Assembly (NCBI GenBank): GCA_963576735.1
Contig: OY755191.1
Coordinates: forward strand, 9,639,608 to 9,703,607
Source: Bedellia somnulentella
Taxonomy: Eukaryota > Arthropoda > Insecta > Lepidoptera > Bedelliidae
Length of the DNA stretch: 64,000 bases
Direction of reading: 5' to 3'
The position numbers were made by a program, and so were the translations under genes. Shown piece after piece: positions 33,919-44,245 of the stretch; positions within the stretch are counted from its first letter, which is position 1, and each line of letters starts with the position of its first letter. Below the pieces are notes generated by a model. It was not told the origin of the DNA and ran no database searches. It saw only the letters and a list, made by a program, of their open reading frames with translations.

Positions 33919-34685
33919 AAAATGATGGGGTTTTTAATCAGGTCATGCAAATATTTCAATGACATAAAAGCTATAAAAATTATTTACTGCTCATATGTGC
34001 GCAGCATCTTAGAGTATGCATCTCCAGTTTGGAACCCCGGATATAAATGCTATATATCTAGGTTGGAATCCTTACAGAAAAGATTCCTGAGATATTTAGA
34101 ATACAAATCAGGAACTTTAGACACCAACTATATAGAGCGATGTAAGAGATACCATTTTATTCCACTAGAATTTAGGAGGCAAATAGCAGATGTAGACTTT
34201 CTGATGAAAATCGCAAATGGTATGATTGATTGCACTGATTTATTGTCCTCTATCCACTTAAGGGTACCGCGCTCAACTTCACGGGACCAACAAACTCTTG
34301 CTGTTCCGCTTGCTCGTACGAACTATCGCAGAAATACTTTTATGACTCGAGCGGCTCGAAGCTTTAATTCACTGAGTAGTCAAGGTGATTTAGACTTTTT
34401 TAATACCAATACCTCACTGTTTAAAAAAAATATGGCAAATTTATTCTTTTAGGATGATCACAAATCTTTCTATTTCTATCCAGTTCATTATTAAAACCAC
34501 AATTTCTTTCTTGATTGTCAAATTTGTTAATCTACTATCTTTCCTAGTTCTTATATTATTAGTTAATTTACAGTAATACTTAATTAAGCGCATGTTCGTT
34601 ACCAATATGTGAAAACTTTTTTTGGCTATGTTTTAATTTTTATTGTTTTTTTGCTAATTGTTGTGTTAAAGCTGTTTGTTTTCCG

Positions 34686-34722
<37 letters not shown>
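33919..34722 (+). mobile_element. Jockey/CR1-type non-LTR element, 3' part
   Basis: 5'-truncated just before the C-terminal ORF. A 3' UTR of about 235 nt follows and a (TAAA)n tail at about 34686-34722. No second copy in the window. Confidence 0.8.
33922..34452 (+). CDS. Non-LTR RT C-terminal domain, 176 codons
   Basis: Partial protein from after the polymerase active site. YVRSILEYASPVWNP (residues about 28-42) and SLQKRFLRYLEY (about 53-64) are the conserved post-RT signature of Jockey/CR1-type retrotransposons; the end (TRAARSFNSL...FKKNMANLFF) is also typical. The catalytic YxDD and endonuclease are absent because of 5' truncation. The frame has no stops, so it is fairly young. The ATG at 33922 is probably an internal Met and not a real start. 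Confidence 0.85.
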   Translation: MMGFLIRSCKYFNDIKAIKIIYCSYVRSILEYASPVWNPGYKCYISRLESLQKRFLRYLEYKSGTLDTNYIERCKRYHFIPLEFRRQIADVDFLMKIANGMIDCTDLLSSIHLRVPRSTSRDQQTLAVPLARTNYRRNTFMTRAARSFNSLSSQGDLDFFNTNTSLFKKNMANLFF

Positions 34723-35069
34723 ATTTATTTCTATACCAGTTATTTAAGACTCAAGGCGTTACGCTCCGTAATAGTAAGTTAGAGCCCGCATTTCTATTAA
34801 TACTATCTTAATAAGACTCGATCCCCATTACAGGATGTCACTCATGACTTATTAAATTATTGGCTTTATGAACCTAAAAATATCTTAGAAACTAATGACA
34901 AAAGTCTAAGTCATGCTAAAAAATACTCTGCATTAAATAAAATTCTAGTACAGTCCTCAATAAATGTCAATAACTAAACTACTAAATACTAAAATCAAAC
35001 ACTCATACAGATTTGAGGCCCCACGACCGCACTTAAGCTTACTGTCACAGATAAAATACTCGTAGCATA
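34723..35069. other. Spacer, no gene seen
   Basis: Nothing recognisable. Confidence 0.4.
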
Positions 35070-35480
35070 AAGTGTACCGTTAACAGGTAGTCTAGCATGA
35101 GCGTTACTTATCGTTACTATATCGGTTAGAATGAGACAGAAATAAACGCTACTTTGTAAGTTCCGTGTAGTACCGGCTTAGAATTTCACTACCCCTTTCT
35201 ACCCACGGATGTCGTAGGAGGCAACTAAGGGTATGGGGTTTTTTTAAGTGGTTTTTGGGCGATGCGGTTGACCAATCACGAACGATACTTTATTCCTACC
35301 ATCTTTTCCCTATCAACTTCTAAATGTGGCTGAGGAGTTTCTAGCTCTGACGCTCTGGATACCTTTTTTTGGGATTAATGGCCGTGACTATATGTATGTA
35401 TGTTTGTAAGTGTGAAAGAGATGGCTGTTTTATACCACGCGTCATCTAGTTAAACGGTCGCTCCTGCTAGCGCGCAATGC
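35070..35480 (-). repeat. Older repeat interrupted by SINE-A
   Basis: 35070-35160 (CGGTTAGAATGAGACAG) and 35404-35480 (AAAGAGATGGCTGTTTTATA...ATCTAGTTAAA) match, on the opposite strand, adjacent parts of 48215-48320 and 59985-60090 in the 4-kb duplicated segment. The two halves are separated by the SINE-A at 35163-35402. Confidence 0.6.
35163..35402 (+). repeat. SINE-A nested in an older repeat
   Basis: CCGTGTAGTACCGGCTTAG through GGCCGTGACTATATGTATG. It belongs to the TTTAAGTGG / CAACTTCTAAATGTGG subtype. Confidence 0.85.
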
Positions 35481-35692
35481 CTCTATTAGTTCCACGGACA
35501 ACTTGCATTCCATTTAGTAACTACTTTAACTATACGAATGCACTTGAGATGAAATTGATATGTGTAGTCAAGTTGGAGTGGTTTTTAGATGATCTATGCA
35601 TCCTGCGGCATCATGTATTTATGCGTGGAGAAAATGGTAGTTGTAGTCATGTCCTGATATAGGATTTTTTTCTAGGGCAAAAAGGATGGATG

Positions 35693-35829
35693 TACAGTAT
35701 ACATACATATATACATATACTCACGCCATTAGTTCCCATTGGGGTAGGCAGAGACTATTGATCGCCACTTCGTACGATCCTGACAAACCTCTCTAGCTTC
35801 GTTTACATCCATGAATCTTTTACAGTATA
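35693..35829 (-). mobile_element. RTE 3' fragment with target-site duplication
   Basis: TACAGTATA at 35693-35701 and 35821-35829 frames a 119-bp RTE end (minus), truncated in the LMDVNE codons. Confidence 0.9.
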
Positions 35830-36327
35830 AGTTACTTTATATACTTATATCGAAGATTGTAATGATGGCGTCTATAGAGGGGAGTAGTGGGTCTATATCT
35901 TTATTTTTTACTTTATCATTGTGTAACTATGAAGTATATATTACTACTAAATTAAATATGTAAATGCTAAGAATAACCGACTCACCAAACACCATAACTG
36001 AAAATGCGTTTATCTCAGTGAATATTCAGAAAAATAATTAAGTTTAAAATACAAAATTTCCCTGCACAAATTCTAAAGTAAACTATTAAATACTCGGCAA
36101 AAGATAATATTTCTGTTCATTTAATTTCCGTCAGAAGCGAGTAGAGCGCAGTGGCAGTAATGAAACATTTCAATTGTAAACTATTGGTAGACAATACTTG
36201 TTAACAACCGCTCTGATCGCTCCGACTATTTGTTCTGGGGACTGGGGCGGACTCAGATACACCTGTTCTTCTGGATGGCGAGACTAATATAGATAGTTGG
36301 AGTTTTCTTCGTGTTTGGTTGATTTAG
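35830..36327. other. Spacer, no gene seen
   Basis: Nothing recognisable. Confidence 0.4.
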
Positions 36328-36575
36328 ACTATACTCACTGTTATATTTCGTGAAATGGTAGATATAGGTAGTGTAGACAGAGCTTCAGAATTAAAGAAAT
36401 CTTTCTGTCACTGAAGTGTCGTAAAAGTGAAATGGGAAACTTGAAAAGTAAAGGATAGTTAGTTATGTGTCCTCAGCGACATCGCCCAACAATAGCCCCA
36501 ATACCATTAGTAGTCTCCTTCGACACCCAGATGAAGAAATGGGTTAGTCTATTCTCAGTCAACACTTCAGAGCAA
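36328..36575 (-). repeat. SINE-A, old copy
   Basis: CTATACTCACTGTTATAT, GACATCGCCCAACAATAGCC, CATTAGTAGTCTCCTTCGAC and ATTCTCAGTCAACACTTCAG keep the family order, with many changes. Confidence 0.65.
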
Positions 36576-36662
36576 ACTAGACTTAGAAAAATATTATACA
36601 GGATATTTATACAACCCTCTACCAAATACATTGTATGCGATGTGTGCTACTTTTTGAAAAGA

Positions 36663-37053
36663 TAAATTTGTGAACATGATAGTCCAGTGGGTAGAACACC
36701 CGCCCGAAAACAGAAGGGCGTGAGTTCCAATCCTGGGTCGGGCCTACACCAATTTGTCTTTTCTAAAGTCATATGTGTGGTTAATTTATCATGGTTGTTA
36801 ACGGTGAGGGAAAACATCGTGAGGAAACCCACATGGCTGAGTTGTACTTGGTCATGTGACAGTGTATTCGTACAAAACGGCGATAGGCCTGCCCCCTATC
36901 ACGTGAGTACACTGTCTAAGCAAAACGTGGGTACCTTCTCTGGACACTAGATGGTGCTACCATGTGAGTTCAGAAGTATTGGTACCTCTGCCAACCCCTT
37001 CGGGGATAAACGGCGTGAACGTTTACGTTTATGTTTATATGTAAATTTGTGAA
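36663..37053 (+). mobile_element. SINE-B, full length, with TSD
   Basis: TAAATTTGTGAA at 36663-36674 and 37042-37053 frames a 367-bp SINE. The tRNA-like head CATGATAGTCCAGTGGGTAG has an A box and GAGTTCCAATCCTGGG a B box. The 3' end is CGGCGTGAACGTTTACG followed by TTTATG units. This defines both ends of the family. Confidence 0.92.
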
Positions 37054-37117
37054 GTTCGTGCAAAGTGGCGATCGATACTCTCTGCGTACCCCAATAAGAA
37101 TAATGGGCGTGAGTAAA
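37054..37117 (+). repeat. RTE 3' scrap
   Basis: GTTCGTGCAAAGTGGCGATC to GGGCGTGAGTAAAC, directly against the right duplication of SINE-B. The tail is lost. Confidence 0.7.
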
Positions 37118-39916
37118 CTAAGTGACATTTTGCTCTTTAATACCTAGAATACACCTCTGGTTGCAGAGTTGTAAGATTAAGCTCGATTTCCGAGACTTCC
37201 GACCCTTGTGTTAAATATCAATAACTTGCATAGGTGCTTCAAATTGTGGAAATTGTTCTTCAAGACTTCGGTTAAAGCCACAATGGTTCGGTTATTGTTT
37301 TTTATTAAATAAATTATATTTTGCTCTTTATTATGTTACACGAACTGGTTTATGTAACCGTATAGTCTGATACTGTAGAAATTGAGTTTTTTTTTACAAA
37401 ATGTATAATAAAAAGTTTGAAAGCAATGGCCAAACCAGAAAAAATACTAAAACAGTAAATAATGTTAAATAAAATTGCACTATATCATCTGTCTAACGAA
37501 CAACATATTAATAAACAAAACTAATGCTAGCTGAGTAACATATTTTATTAAGTTCTCACAAATTAAATCAAAACACCTGAAATTAATAATGAAAATAGCT
37601 CGTAATTACCATTAATCACAAAGCTCGGTAATGATTGGGCGATCAGCTGTGACGTCACGTGATACAGGGTGTTTAGCATAATCTGCGATTTGTGTCGCGT
37701 TATTCTAACGAGGATTTATTACGATTTGCTTTTTGTGGGAGTGTCCTGGTATTTATGAAAATTTGCTTTAATTATGTATTAGGTTGTTAGAGCTTCGTGG
37801 AAAGCGGACTAGCATGTGGTGGTAAATGTAAATAGAACTACAGCAAGGCCTCTTCTCCTATATAGCGTTCAGAGATAAGTTTCTTTTTTGTGAGTGGGTG
37901 AGCATTTGGGACTGTATAAACAAAAAATATTTTATAAGGAAACAAACTATTCGAAAATTTATTAAAAAGGTGTAAAATTTCTATGGAAACAGTATGTTTA
38001 CCACCTTAAGGATCAAACATGGGTCTAAAATCAGATACTCACAAGTTAAACGATATTCTATTTGGTTCACAATGTTCCTCATAAACTATACCAATAGGTA
38101 CTTTTTTTTCTATTTAAACTGTCGCTTCACTGTCTACGAAAGCTCTTTGAGAAACATGAGCAGCGAAAACAACAACATCCAAAATAAAAAAAAGGGGAGC
38201 AAAAAGTTTCTAGCCCTTTATGGTACCTTCCAATATGAAAGTTAGTCACCGCTAAAAGTATTCTATTCACCCAAAAGCTATACAAGGAATTTAATAAAAC
38301 CCGCCCTGTCGTGATAACAGCGCAAATGAGCTAAATTGAACGCAACCAACCTTTGTCTCGGACATTTTTCATACATTTTTCACGTAGTTGTTTGGTGGCT
38401 CTAAAAAGACATGTGCTTTGACAATTTGCTAATATTTATGTAAAATCAAGGTGATAAACGTTTTAGTAAACGCTTGGTAATCGTTTCTCATATTACCTTA
38501 CATTTTGTGACTTGTCTTGATCAATATACCTATTTCTAGCAGCGACATAATTTGTGTACGATGATGTTGGTGATGCTTCAGCTAATGTAAACTTAGCATA
38601 AACTTGAAACTTAAGATCTAATAGAAATACATTGTATTAATCAATCACGAAGAAGATAAACACCCACTTAAATACCTATATAACTAGACAAGGCATATAT
38701 TATGCTAAAGATTATTGTTATGTGATGCTTAACAAAACCGCATCTCTTACTAATTAAAAAGAGTAGTGTACGACACACAACATGACATAGTCTTGTGCCA
38801 TTTTTATCTTAACTACGAAGACAGCACAATCATCATCGTCACAGCCCATAAATTCTCAGAGGAGGATTCGAGCCTACCTTCAATAGGGGGATAAAAGGTT
38901 AAGATAAATAAGTGAGCACAGAATATATTACTTCGATACTAACCACACAAATTAAACAGTACATAATGTACGTTAATGTACATGTGTAAATTCAGCGTGG
39001 GTGATTCAAATATGGAATGTGGCAGCCGGTGATAAAAGCAACCAATAAGTTTTCCGCCATTTACGGTGTTGCCAGGTACGATCGTACAAATATTGACAGA
39101 AACCTCTTTGGCTACTGCCCACGTCTATACGAACTCCTTTTAACATACTATTTGGTGTGTATTCTTAGGAATATTACATTATTTACTTAGAGTACTTACA
39201 AGTTTTGTAGATATGAATGAAGTTTTAGCTGATTTATATTTAGATTGGGTTTATTAATATCTTAAATGTTAAATACAAAGTTTTAATTATGCCTGAACGT
39301 TAATAATTGCATTCAAAAATGATTCTCGGAACGGGTATAATTTTGCCAGAGAATTTTTTTAATTAACTTAATTAATATTACTCACTTGTAAAGTAAAATA
39401 TCAAAATTGATAATGACGACACCAGTATTCTCATGAATTACCTTTTATTCTTTTTACTTTAACTATTTAATTTGAAATTAATGAATGAAAACTAAGTAAT
39501 TTATTCCGATTAATATAAAGCCGAATAATTAAAATGCACACACTAAGGCAAAAAAGCTCATTTTACCCGACCAAGATATAACACATATTTTAGTCGTTGT
39601 CTTTCTCGCATAAAAAATGTAATATTCAATACATATCGCTAGTTCACACATAAAAGTTTATGCAAACGAATCCAGTAATATCAACCCAGGTAGGCTTCCC
39701 TAGGAACTAGGCGAGGTCATAAATTTATTTACGATACATAAAAACTACACCCTGTTCCGAAATGACACAGCTCAGATGGCGTTGTGAATAAATAATCGGA
39801 TATTCGGTTTGAGAGATTCGATAGTTATGTGTTACGTCTAAGCTAAGTCTAGAACACAGGTTTAAAACTTGAATTGTGTGAAAAATAAATTGTGCCATAT
39901 TAGTATAATGTTTTCG
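37118..39916. other. Long spacer, no gene seen
   Basis: No coding frame with support. TGACGTCACGTGA near 37650 combines a CRE octamer and an E-box-like CACGTG, which is weak evidence of a regulatory site. Confidence 0.4.
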
Positions 39917-40143
39917 CGTGTAGTGCCGGCTTAGAATGTCACTACCTTCTACCCAAGGGTGTCGTAAGAGGCGACTTAGGGTATGGGGCTTTTTAAGTGA
40001 TTTTTCCCTTACTCCAAGACCCACCCAAGATACTTTATTTCTACCATCTTGTCCTCTATCAACCTCAAATGTGGCTGAGTAGTTTCTATATCCGAGCTCT
40101 GGCTACCCTTTTTTGGGATTTATGGCCGTGAGTATATATGTAT
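39917..40143 (+). repeat. SINE-A, diverged
   Basis: CGTGTAGTGCCGGCTTAG through GGCCGTGAGTATATATG, with a deletion where the TTGGGCGATGCGG part should be. Confidence 0.85.
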
Positions 40144-40214
40144 CGTTTGTTTTATTTGTTTTGAAATAATATGACTCAGGTGTTTGTTAAGAAGTACCAT
40201 AGGTACCGATGTAT

Positions 40215-40275
40215 CTCACTATACTCACGACTATAATTCTCTGAAAGGGTTAGTCCTAGGTTTGGAATGAATTTG
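40215..40275 (-). repeat. SINE-A scrap
   Basis: CTATACTCACGACTATAATTC and GAAAGGGTTAGTC match the 3' end of the family. Confidence 0.55.
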
Positions 40276-40354
40276 TCTTCCACTATTTTTATAAACTAAA
40301 TAAACTAAAATTACTTAAGCTACAAACTGTAGCCTGTACCAGTAAATAGCAAAG

Positions 40355-40462
40355 CTAAAAAGCAAAACATGGGTATTCTGAACACCAGGTGACGACGTAA
40401 CGTGATGTTCAGAAGTATAAGTACCTCTGCCAACCCCTTCGGGTTTATACGGCGTGAACGCT
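40355..40462 (+). repeat. SINE-B 3' fragment
   Basis: GCAAAACATGGGTATTCTGA, CGTGATGTTCAGAAGTA, CTGCCAACCCCTTCGGG and CGGCGTGAACGC match the end of SINE-B; 5'-truncated. Confidence 0.85.
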
Positions 40463-40756
40463 TGACTCTTGAGTCTAAAAACAATGTGTTACAGTGTTTT
40501 TCGTATAAAACTGTAACATTGGATTCCACACAACTCTTTAGTGTGTGTGTAGTGTAAAATATATTTTAATCACCGTGTTGTGACTATTAATCCAACTTCG
40601 CCACCACATACCCAAGATTATAGATCGCAGGTGAGTCAAATCTGGAGCTAAGTAAAAAATTCCAACCCATATGTTCCTTCTGCATTCCATCATGGTTGCA
40701 TCACCTGACGCATCAAGATTAATAATAATAATAATAACTTACTTATATATAATTAG

Positions 40757-42838
40757 AACTTCTTAACTACTGGGGTCACTCATTTAGCTCCAAAGAGCGA
40801 TGCTACCGCGGATCCATCACAATACCGCCCCATTACTTGTCTTTGTACAATTTACAAGACCTTGACATCCGTTTTGAGCTCCAAGATTACTCAACACATT
40901 GTTGATAACAATGTGATCTCTGGAGCTCAGAACGGGTGTAGGGGCGGTAGTCGCGGTAGCAAGGAGCTGCTCCTCATCGATGCGGTCGTAGGCCAACTGG
41001 TCAAACGCAACCGTCGGAACTTTTCCGCTGGCTGGATAGACTACAGGAAGGCGTTCGATTCGGTACCTCATTCATGGCTCATGAGGGTCCTCGAGCTGTA
41101 CAAAATTGATAGTGCAGTTCGACACTTCCTCGGGCAATGTATGGGGTGCTGGAGAACGATCCTGAGTTTAGACGGTCAGCGGATGACGGACGCGGATGAC
41201 CAAATTGATATAAGGCGAGGGATTTTCCAGGGCGATTGCCTGAGTCCAGTTTGGTTTTGCTTGGCCCTGAATCCTCTAAGTACACTCTTGGAGAATTCGG
41301 GGACAGGCTTTCAGTTTCGGAGAGGCGGACCACGCTTGCCTCATCTCCTTTACATGGATGACCTGAAGCTTTACGCCCCCACGGCTGACAGATTGGCGGA
41401 GCTACTGACGATCACTAACGATTTCAGTGGTTCCGTCAAGATGGAGCTCGGGGTCGATAAGTGTGCGGTCATTCATGTTGAGAAGGGGCATGTCGTGCAC
41501 TCTGATGGTGTCGATGTCGGCACCAATCATTTGAGGGCACTCTCCGAGGCTGAAACATACCGGTATCTGGGCATGTCACAAACCATCGGTGTGAAGGTGG
41601 CAGACATGAAACAGGGTGTTTGCGAGGAGTTTTATGAACGCCTGAAAAGTGTGCTTAATAGCTACTTGTCGGGCGTTAATAAGATCCGAGCCATTAACTC
41701 CTGGGTCATGCCTGTACTGATGTACACATTTGGCGTGCTTAGATGGACTCAGACCGAACTCGACGCTCTGGACAGACGAGTCCGCACGATGATGACCTCT
41801 CATCGAATGCATCATCCGAGGTCGTCGGTTATGAGATTGTATATCCCGCGGAAGTGTGGTGGTCGAGGCCTCTTGAGTGCCAAAACCATGCACAACCGCG
41901 AGGTATGCAACCTCAGAAACTATTTTTTGACGATGACGGATGATAGTATTCGGGGGGAGGTGGTCGCTAGTGATAAAGGACTGACTCCCTTATCGTTGGC
42001 CTCACAGGATTGGCGAACCCCGGAGGTACTTAGCACCTCTGATCGGGAGTCCGTATGGAAAGAGAAGGAGCTGCACGGGAGGTTTTACAAGGTACTTCAC
42101 GAACCTTTCGTGGACCGTAAAGCCTCCCTGCATTGGCTGCGTTTCGGGGACCTCTTTGGGGAAACCGAAGGTTTTGTCTGTGCAATACAAGACCAGGTTA
42201 TCAAGACGCGGAACTATCGGAAATACATCCTAAAGGACGGTACCACAGACGTTTGTCGAGCATGTGGCCGTCCCGGAGAGTCACTTAGGCATGTTATTTC
42301 CGGTTGTTCGGCTCTTGCTAACACTGAGTACTTGCACAGACACAACCAAGCAGCCAAAATCCTGCATCAGGAGCTCGCTCTAAAATACGGACTCTTGCAA
42401 CAGAGGCTGCCGTATTACAAGTATCTGCCGGAGCCAATCCTAGAAAACGACCGTGCCAAAATCTATTGGGACCGATCCGTTATCACGGACAGGACTATTC
42501 TAGCGAATAAGCCTGATATCGTGGTATGGGATCGGTCGCAGTCGAGGGTATTTCTAGTGGATGTCACTATCCCTCATGACGAGGGTCTCGTGAAAGCCGA
42601 CACCGAGAAGCGTCGGAAATATCTCGATCTGGCTCACGAGATCACCGACATGTGGGGTGTGACTTCGACAGAAATAATCCCAATTGTTTTGTCCGCGAAC
42701 GGGTTAATTCCAACCAGCCTCGCGACCAACTTGAGGCGGTTGGATTTCTGTGGCGTGTCGGTTCCAGCACAGATGCAGAAAGCGGTGCTGCTCGATACGG
42801 CTCGGATCGTCCGTCGGTTCTTGAACCTGACTCCCTGA
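40757..42838 (+). CDS. R4/Dong-like RT plus restriction-like endonuclease
   Basis: Open frame of about 693 codons from just after a TAG at 40754. It has no true start because the element is truncated. Visible in order: YRPITCL (RT motif 1, about codon 22), IDYRKAFDSVPHSW (motif 3), IFQGDCLSPVWF (motif 4), and the active site Y-M-D-D at 41350-41361. A long thumb/connector follows. A CCHC zinc motif (CRACGRPGESLRHVISGC, about 42258-42311) leads to the endonuclease core KPDIVVWD...VFLVDVTIP (about 42508-42570), whose PD..D-D arrangement fits the restriction-like nuclease. All catalytic residues I know for these domains are present, so apart from the 5' truncation the gene looks intact and young. 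Confidence 0.88.
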   Translation, partial: NFLTTGVTHLAPKSDATADPSQYRPITCLCTIYKTLTSVLSSKITQHIVDNNVISGAQNGCRGGSRGSKELLLIDAVVGQLVKRNRRNFSAGWIDYRKAFDSVPHSWLMRVLELYKIDSAVRHFLGQCMGCWRTILSLDGQRMTDADDQIDIRRGIFQGDCLSPVWFCLALNPLSTLLENSGTGFQFRRGGPRLPHLLYMDDLKLYAPTADRLAELLTITNDFSGSVKMELGVDKCAVIHVEKGHVVHSDGVDVGTNHLRALSEAETYRYLGMSQTIGVKVADMKQGVCEEFYERLKSVLNSYLSGVNKIRAINSWVMPVLMYTFGVLRWTQTELDALDRRVRTMMTSHRMHHPRSSVMRLYIPRKCGGRGLLSAKTMHNREVCNLRNYFLTMTDDSIRGEVVASDKGLTPLSLASQDWRTPEVLSTSDRESVWKEKELHGRFYKVLHEPFVDRKASLHWLRFGDLFGETEGFVCAIQDQVIKTRNYRKYILKDGTTDVCRACGRPGESLRHVISGCSALANTEYLHRHNQAAKILHQELALKYGLLQQRLPYYKYLPEPILENDRAKIYWDRSVITDRTILANKPDIVVWDRSQSRVFLVDVTIPHDEGLVKADTEKRRKYLDLAHEITDMWGVTSTEIIPIVLSANGLIPTSLATNLRRLDFCGVSVPAQMQKAVLLDTARIVRRFLNLTP

Positions 42839-42921
42839 CCCCGACCGACTGTGCTCTTGTCGGGGAGTACCGCCTCTCCCATTTAAAATTTTAATTTTCT
42901 GTTTCGGCCATGGGAGAGGCG
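42839..42921 (+). other. Two hairpins in the Dong-like 3' UTR
   Basis: CCCCGAC (42839-42845) pairs with GTCGGGG (42859-42865). CGCCTCTCCCAT (42871-42882) pairs with ATGGGAGAGGCG (42910-42921), 12 bp perfect with a 27-nt loop. They lie directly after the stop and before the TAA tail, where the RT of such elements would bind its RNA. Confidence 0.7.
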
Positions 42922-42961
42922 AGGAACTAAAGGTATTCCGAAAAATAATAATAATAATAAA

Positions 42962-44245
42962 ACTCTTTATTGCACATTACAAAATAAAAACAACAATTAC
43001 AAAAAAGATCGGTATAAAAGCCAAAGTACAACTGGCGGTCTTATCACTAAGAGCGATCTCTTCCAGACAACCCATTAATGGAAAGATTTGCTGGATTAAA
43101 AACATGTTCGGTAGATGTCCAATAAATTAAACTGATTTGCTTAAAAACTAAAATTATTCATCAAACTATTATCTATCTATTTTAAGTATTACTAAATATT
43201 TATTAAGTTCTAATACACTTACAGATACAGATAGTATTCCATAAAATAAATAATATTCAATAAATACAATACATATGCAATATATATAAAGATTTTTAAA
43301 TAAAATACATATATACATTTTACGACATAATATATAATAGAATATATAAACTTTTGTATGCAACACAAATAATATTATAATGTTTCGGAGAGGAAGTGTT
43401 TTTTTACCATTTTCTTGAAAATAGGGAGAGACTTGGCTAATCGCACCTCTACAGGAAGACCGTTCCATAGTTGTACAGCCTGGACGGTAAAGGAGGAACT
43501 GTAAAAATTGGTGGAATGGGAAGGGGTACTCAACAAAAGATTGTGGTAAGAACGCAGATTGAGGTCATGTGAAGAGTGAAGGAATTGGAAACGCTCTTTA
43601 AGGTAGGAGGGGGTGGCAGGATTAAACAAGATAGAGTACAGGAGAGACAGAGTATGTGCATTCCGGCGGAGACGAATTGGAAGCCACTGAAGTTTATTGC
43701 GATACGCAGAGACATGGTCATATTTACGCAGTCCGAAAATAAATCTAATACATAAGTTTTGTAAGCGCTCAAGTTTGTTCAGTTGATCTTCAGTTAGATC
43801 GAGATAGCAGGTGTCAGCATAATCAAGAATAGGTAGTAGAAGAGATTGGGCTAACGCAGTTTTGGTAGCAGTAGGGAGAAAGTTACGTAGCCTCCTGAGG
43901 GACCCTGCTGACGCAAACAGCCTCCGGCTTACTAATTCCAGTTGCGGTACCCAAGATAAGGTGCTATCTATCATCACACCAAGGTTTTTTACAGCAGCGC
44001 TGAAAGGAATGGATGTGCCATCAAATAAAACAGGCGGTAGTGATTTATAGTCAATCCTGGAAACAATTCGTGAGCTACCAACTATAATTATTTGCGTTTT
44101 ATTCGGATTAACTTTCAATCCATATGCTTCACTCCATTTCAAAATTTGCATTAAATCATTATTAATTAAGCTTATAGACATATTTATTTGGTCAAAATTA
44201 GCCTGTGTGTAAATCTGAAGATCATCTGCATAAAGGTGGTAGGAA
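42962..44245 (-). mobile_element. Non-LTR retrotransposon 3' part (CR1/Jockey-like)
   Basis: Minus-strand element. The coding end lies at 43375-44245, a 3' UTR of about 410 nt ends with GCAATAAAGAGTTTT, then an (ATT)n tail shared with the TAA repeats of the Dong-like element. Its 3' UTR matches the fragment at 9762-9925. 5'-truncated just upstream of the Y-A-D-D box (about 44225-44236). Confidence 0.85.
43375..44181 (-). CDS. Non-LTR RT, from after active site to C-terminus
   Basis: 268 codons from the first Met; the same frame is open further upstream and includes Y-A-D-D (antisense of 44225-44236), so the fragment starts within the RT palm. KWSEAYGLKVNPNKTQIIIVG (residues about 15-35) is RT motif D/E, KNLGVMIDSTLSW the following strand, and SLLLPILDYADTCY with KLERLQNLCIRFIFG the post-RT domain. 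C-terminal SFTVQAVQLWNGLPVEVR is common in CR1/Jockey-type proteins. The frame is intact to its stop. Confidence 0.85.
   Translation of the reverse strand: MSISLINNDLMQILKWSEAYGLKVNPNKTQIIIVGSSRIVSRIDYKSLPPVLFDGTSIPFSAAVKNLGVMIDSTLSWVPQLELVSRRLFASAGSLRRLRNFLPTATKTALAQSLLLPILDYADTCYLDLTEDQLNKLERLQNLCIRFIFGLRKYDHVSAYRNKLQWLPIRLRRNAHTLSLLYSILFNPATPSYLKERFQFLHSSHDLNLRSYHNLLLSTPSHSTNFYSSSFTVQAVQLWNGLPVEVRLAKSLPIFKKMVKKHFLSETL

Larger units (their letters stand above)
40740..42961 (+). mobile_element. R4/Dong-like non-LTR retrotransposon, 5'-truncated
   Basis: A GC-richer block entered from a (TAA)n run (about 40719-40738) and left through another (about 42939-42960). It holds the RT-to-endonuclease part of one ORF plus a 3' UTR of about 100 nt. 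Dong of Bombyx is known to sit in TAA repeats, and a restriction-like endonuclease is diagnostic of the R2/R4-type early-branching clades. The N-terminal zinc-finger part and the first RT motifs are missing. Confidence 0.85.

Noticed and set aside
38100..38245. Possible exon with a lysine-rich end
   Set aside because: The open frame is short, the composition follows the AT-rich background, and no splice sites or homologous motif were seen.
40817..42882. Several minus-strand and alternative plus-strand frames of 60-105 codons
   Set aside because: They overlap the long Dong-like ORF, whose motifs are clear; the high GC content opens shadow frames.
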